Positions 63,490 through 64,000 of a stretch of DNA of 64,000 bases are shown here, in pieces. Position 1 is the stretch's first letter; every line of letters begins with the position of its first letter. A program made the position numbers and the translations under genes. The notes beneath the pieces were generated by a model. The model was not told where the DNA came from, searched no databases, and saw nothing but the letters and a program-made list of their open reading frames with translations. This DNA is from JAZKAR01 sp040389065 (GTDB lineage: Bacteria > Pseudomonadota > Gammaproteobacteria > Burkholderiales > Casimicrobiaceae): positions 5,391-69,390 of the forward strand of contig JAZKAR010000030.1 in assembly GCA_040389065.1 (NCBI GenBank). The letters are read 5' to 3'.

Positions 63490-63939
63490 ATGACGAGCAC
63501 AAGCGATTGGGATGCTCTTGTTGCATTTGATCGCCAATGCTACCCCGTAGAGTGGTGTGTAGAAGCCCCCTGGTATCACAACGCTTATGCACAAGGCTAT
63601 AGTAGTTGGATATTATTAAAAGAAGATAAAATCATCGGTAATTTTCAATTACGCGAGCATAGGCGCAATGTTCTTTATATAGCTGGCATTGCCGTTTTAC
63701 CTCACTACCAACAACATGGATTAGGCAAACTAGTTCTAAACAAACTTATCGAATTATATGGCGCCACCGAACTTATTGCCCGCATTCATCAAGATAACGT
63801 GCGTGCTCAACGGCTTTTCAAAAGTGCAGGATTTGAATGGACGCATGAAGCATCTGACAAGCTAGGCAAGTGGAACTGGGTTCGGCGTTTACCTTCTATA
63901 TCCTCAAAGATATTTCTGCCCATTTCCTCGAAAATGTAA
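63490..63939 (+). CDS. GNAT N-acetyltransferase, RimI-like
   Basis: A 149-residue acetyltransferase. The CoA motif is IAVLPHYQQHGLGKLVLNKL, and QDNVRAQRLFKSAGFEWTH is typical of RimI-like enzymes, which acetylate protein N-termini or small amines. GGGAG lies just before the ATG. Last gene in the window; 63940-64000 holds nothing visible. Confidence 0.88.
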   Translation: MTSTSDWDALVAFDRQCYPVEWCVEAPWYHNAYAQGYSSWILLKEDKIIGNFQLREHRRNVLYIAGIAVLPHYQQHGLGKLVLNKLIELYGATELIARIHQDNVRAQRLFKSAGFEWTHEASDKLGKWNWVRRLPSISSKIFLPISSKM

Positions 63940-64000
63940 AATTAGTACTATAGCAAGCCAACATTAATGTGACATAATATTAAGTATGACTTATTCACTA

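Overview
The window is an AT-rich bacterial chromosome segment, most likely from a low-GC betaproteobacterium (Burkholderiales-like). Pointers are the tmk-holB-pilZ block, a two-domain argA, a PilZ of the non-c-di-GMP type, the small exported 'regulatory-like' protein at 39007, a 56-aa DSLEATFPASDP protein, KGG stress proteins and the histone-deacetylase-like AcuC family gene. The taxonomic call is inference from protein style, not from a marker gene. There are no rRNA or tRNA genes and no CRISPR array that I can see.

Layout. 1-60: the first codons of a leftward serine recombinase cut off by the window edge, with palindromes upstream. 0.7-5.2 kb: an RpiR/isoaspartyl-peptidase fusion, argA and an ArgE-type deacetylase. 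6.2-7.5 kb: an unrecognised helical, membrane-active-looking protein that could be an alpha-pore-forming toxin. 7.7-9.7 kb: a Tat-exported PhoX phosphatase behind a textbook Pho box. 9.8-13.9 kb: a chemoreceptor, then a periplasmic cytochrome c / cupredoxin pair and a di-heme peroxidase. 14.4-17.5 kb: an orphan GH19 lysozyme and two Hsp20s. 17.8-22.8 kb: threonine aldolase, a DUF2130 protein and HtpG. 22.9-25.9 kb: a four-gene operon (GntR regulator, TauE/SafE exporter, DUF1634, CuyA/D-cysteine desulfhydrase-like enzyme) that reads as organosulfur breakdown with sulfite export. 26.7-30.3 kb: tmk-holB, pilZ, dapF. 30.5-38.5 kb: a methyltransferase-like protein, cbpA-cbpM, YciA thioesterase, YegD-type Hsp70, a Cys/Met PLP enzyme, MgtC and a lipoprotein. 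39-47 kb: small stress-type proteins, dbpA, a cold-shock protein, a DUF4874/DUF4832 protein and a PfpI protein. 47.4-64 kb: exported peroxiredoxin, cupin, GNAT enzymes, a MocR regulator, a Kef-type antiporter, an APC permease, a KGG protein, a deacetylase, SDR, a RidA remnant, an EamA transporter with its AraC regulator and more GNATs.

The most striking non-coding signal is a family of roughly 105-132 bp intergenic elements present about 13 times in 64 kb. Full-length copies are imperfect inverted repeats almost end to end, bounded by TAGAAGTTACGCAGTTG and its complement; five copies carry exact 5-bp target duplications. They behave like a MITE whose transposase is not in this window.

Functionally the segment is rich in protein-folding and stress genes (two Hsp20, HtpG, CbpA/CbpM, YegD, cold-shock protein, KGG proteins, peroxiredoxin, peroxidase) mixed with ordinary housekeeping genes and small accessory enzymes.
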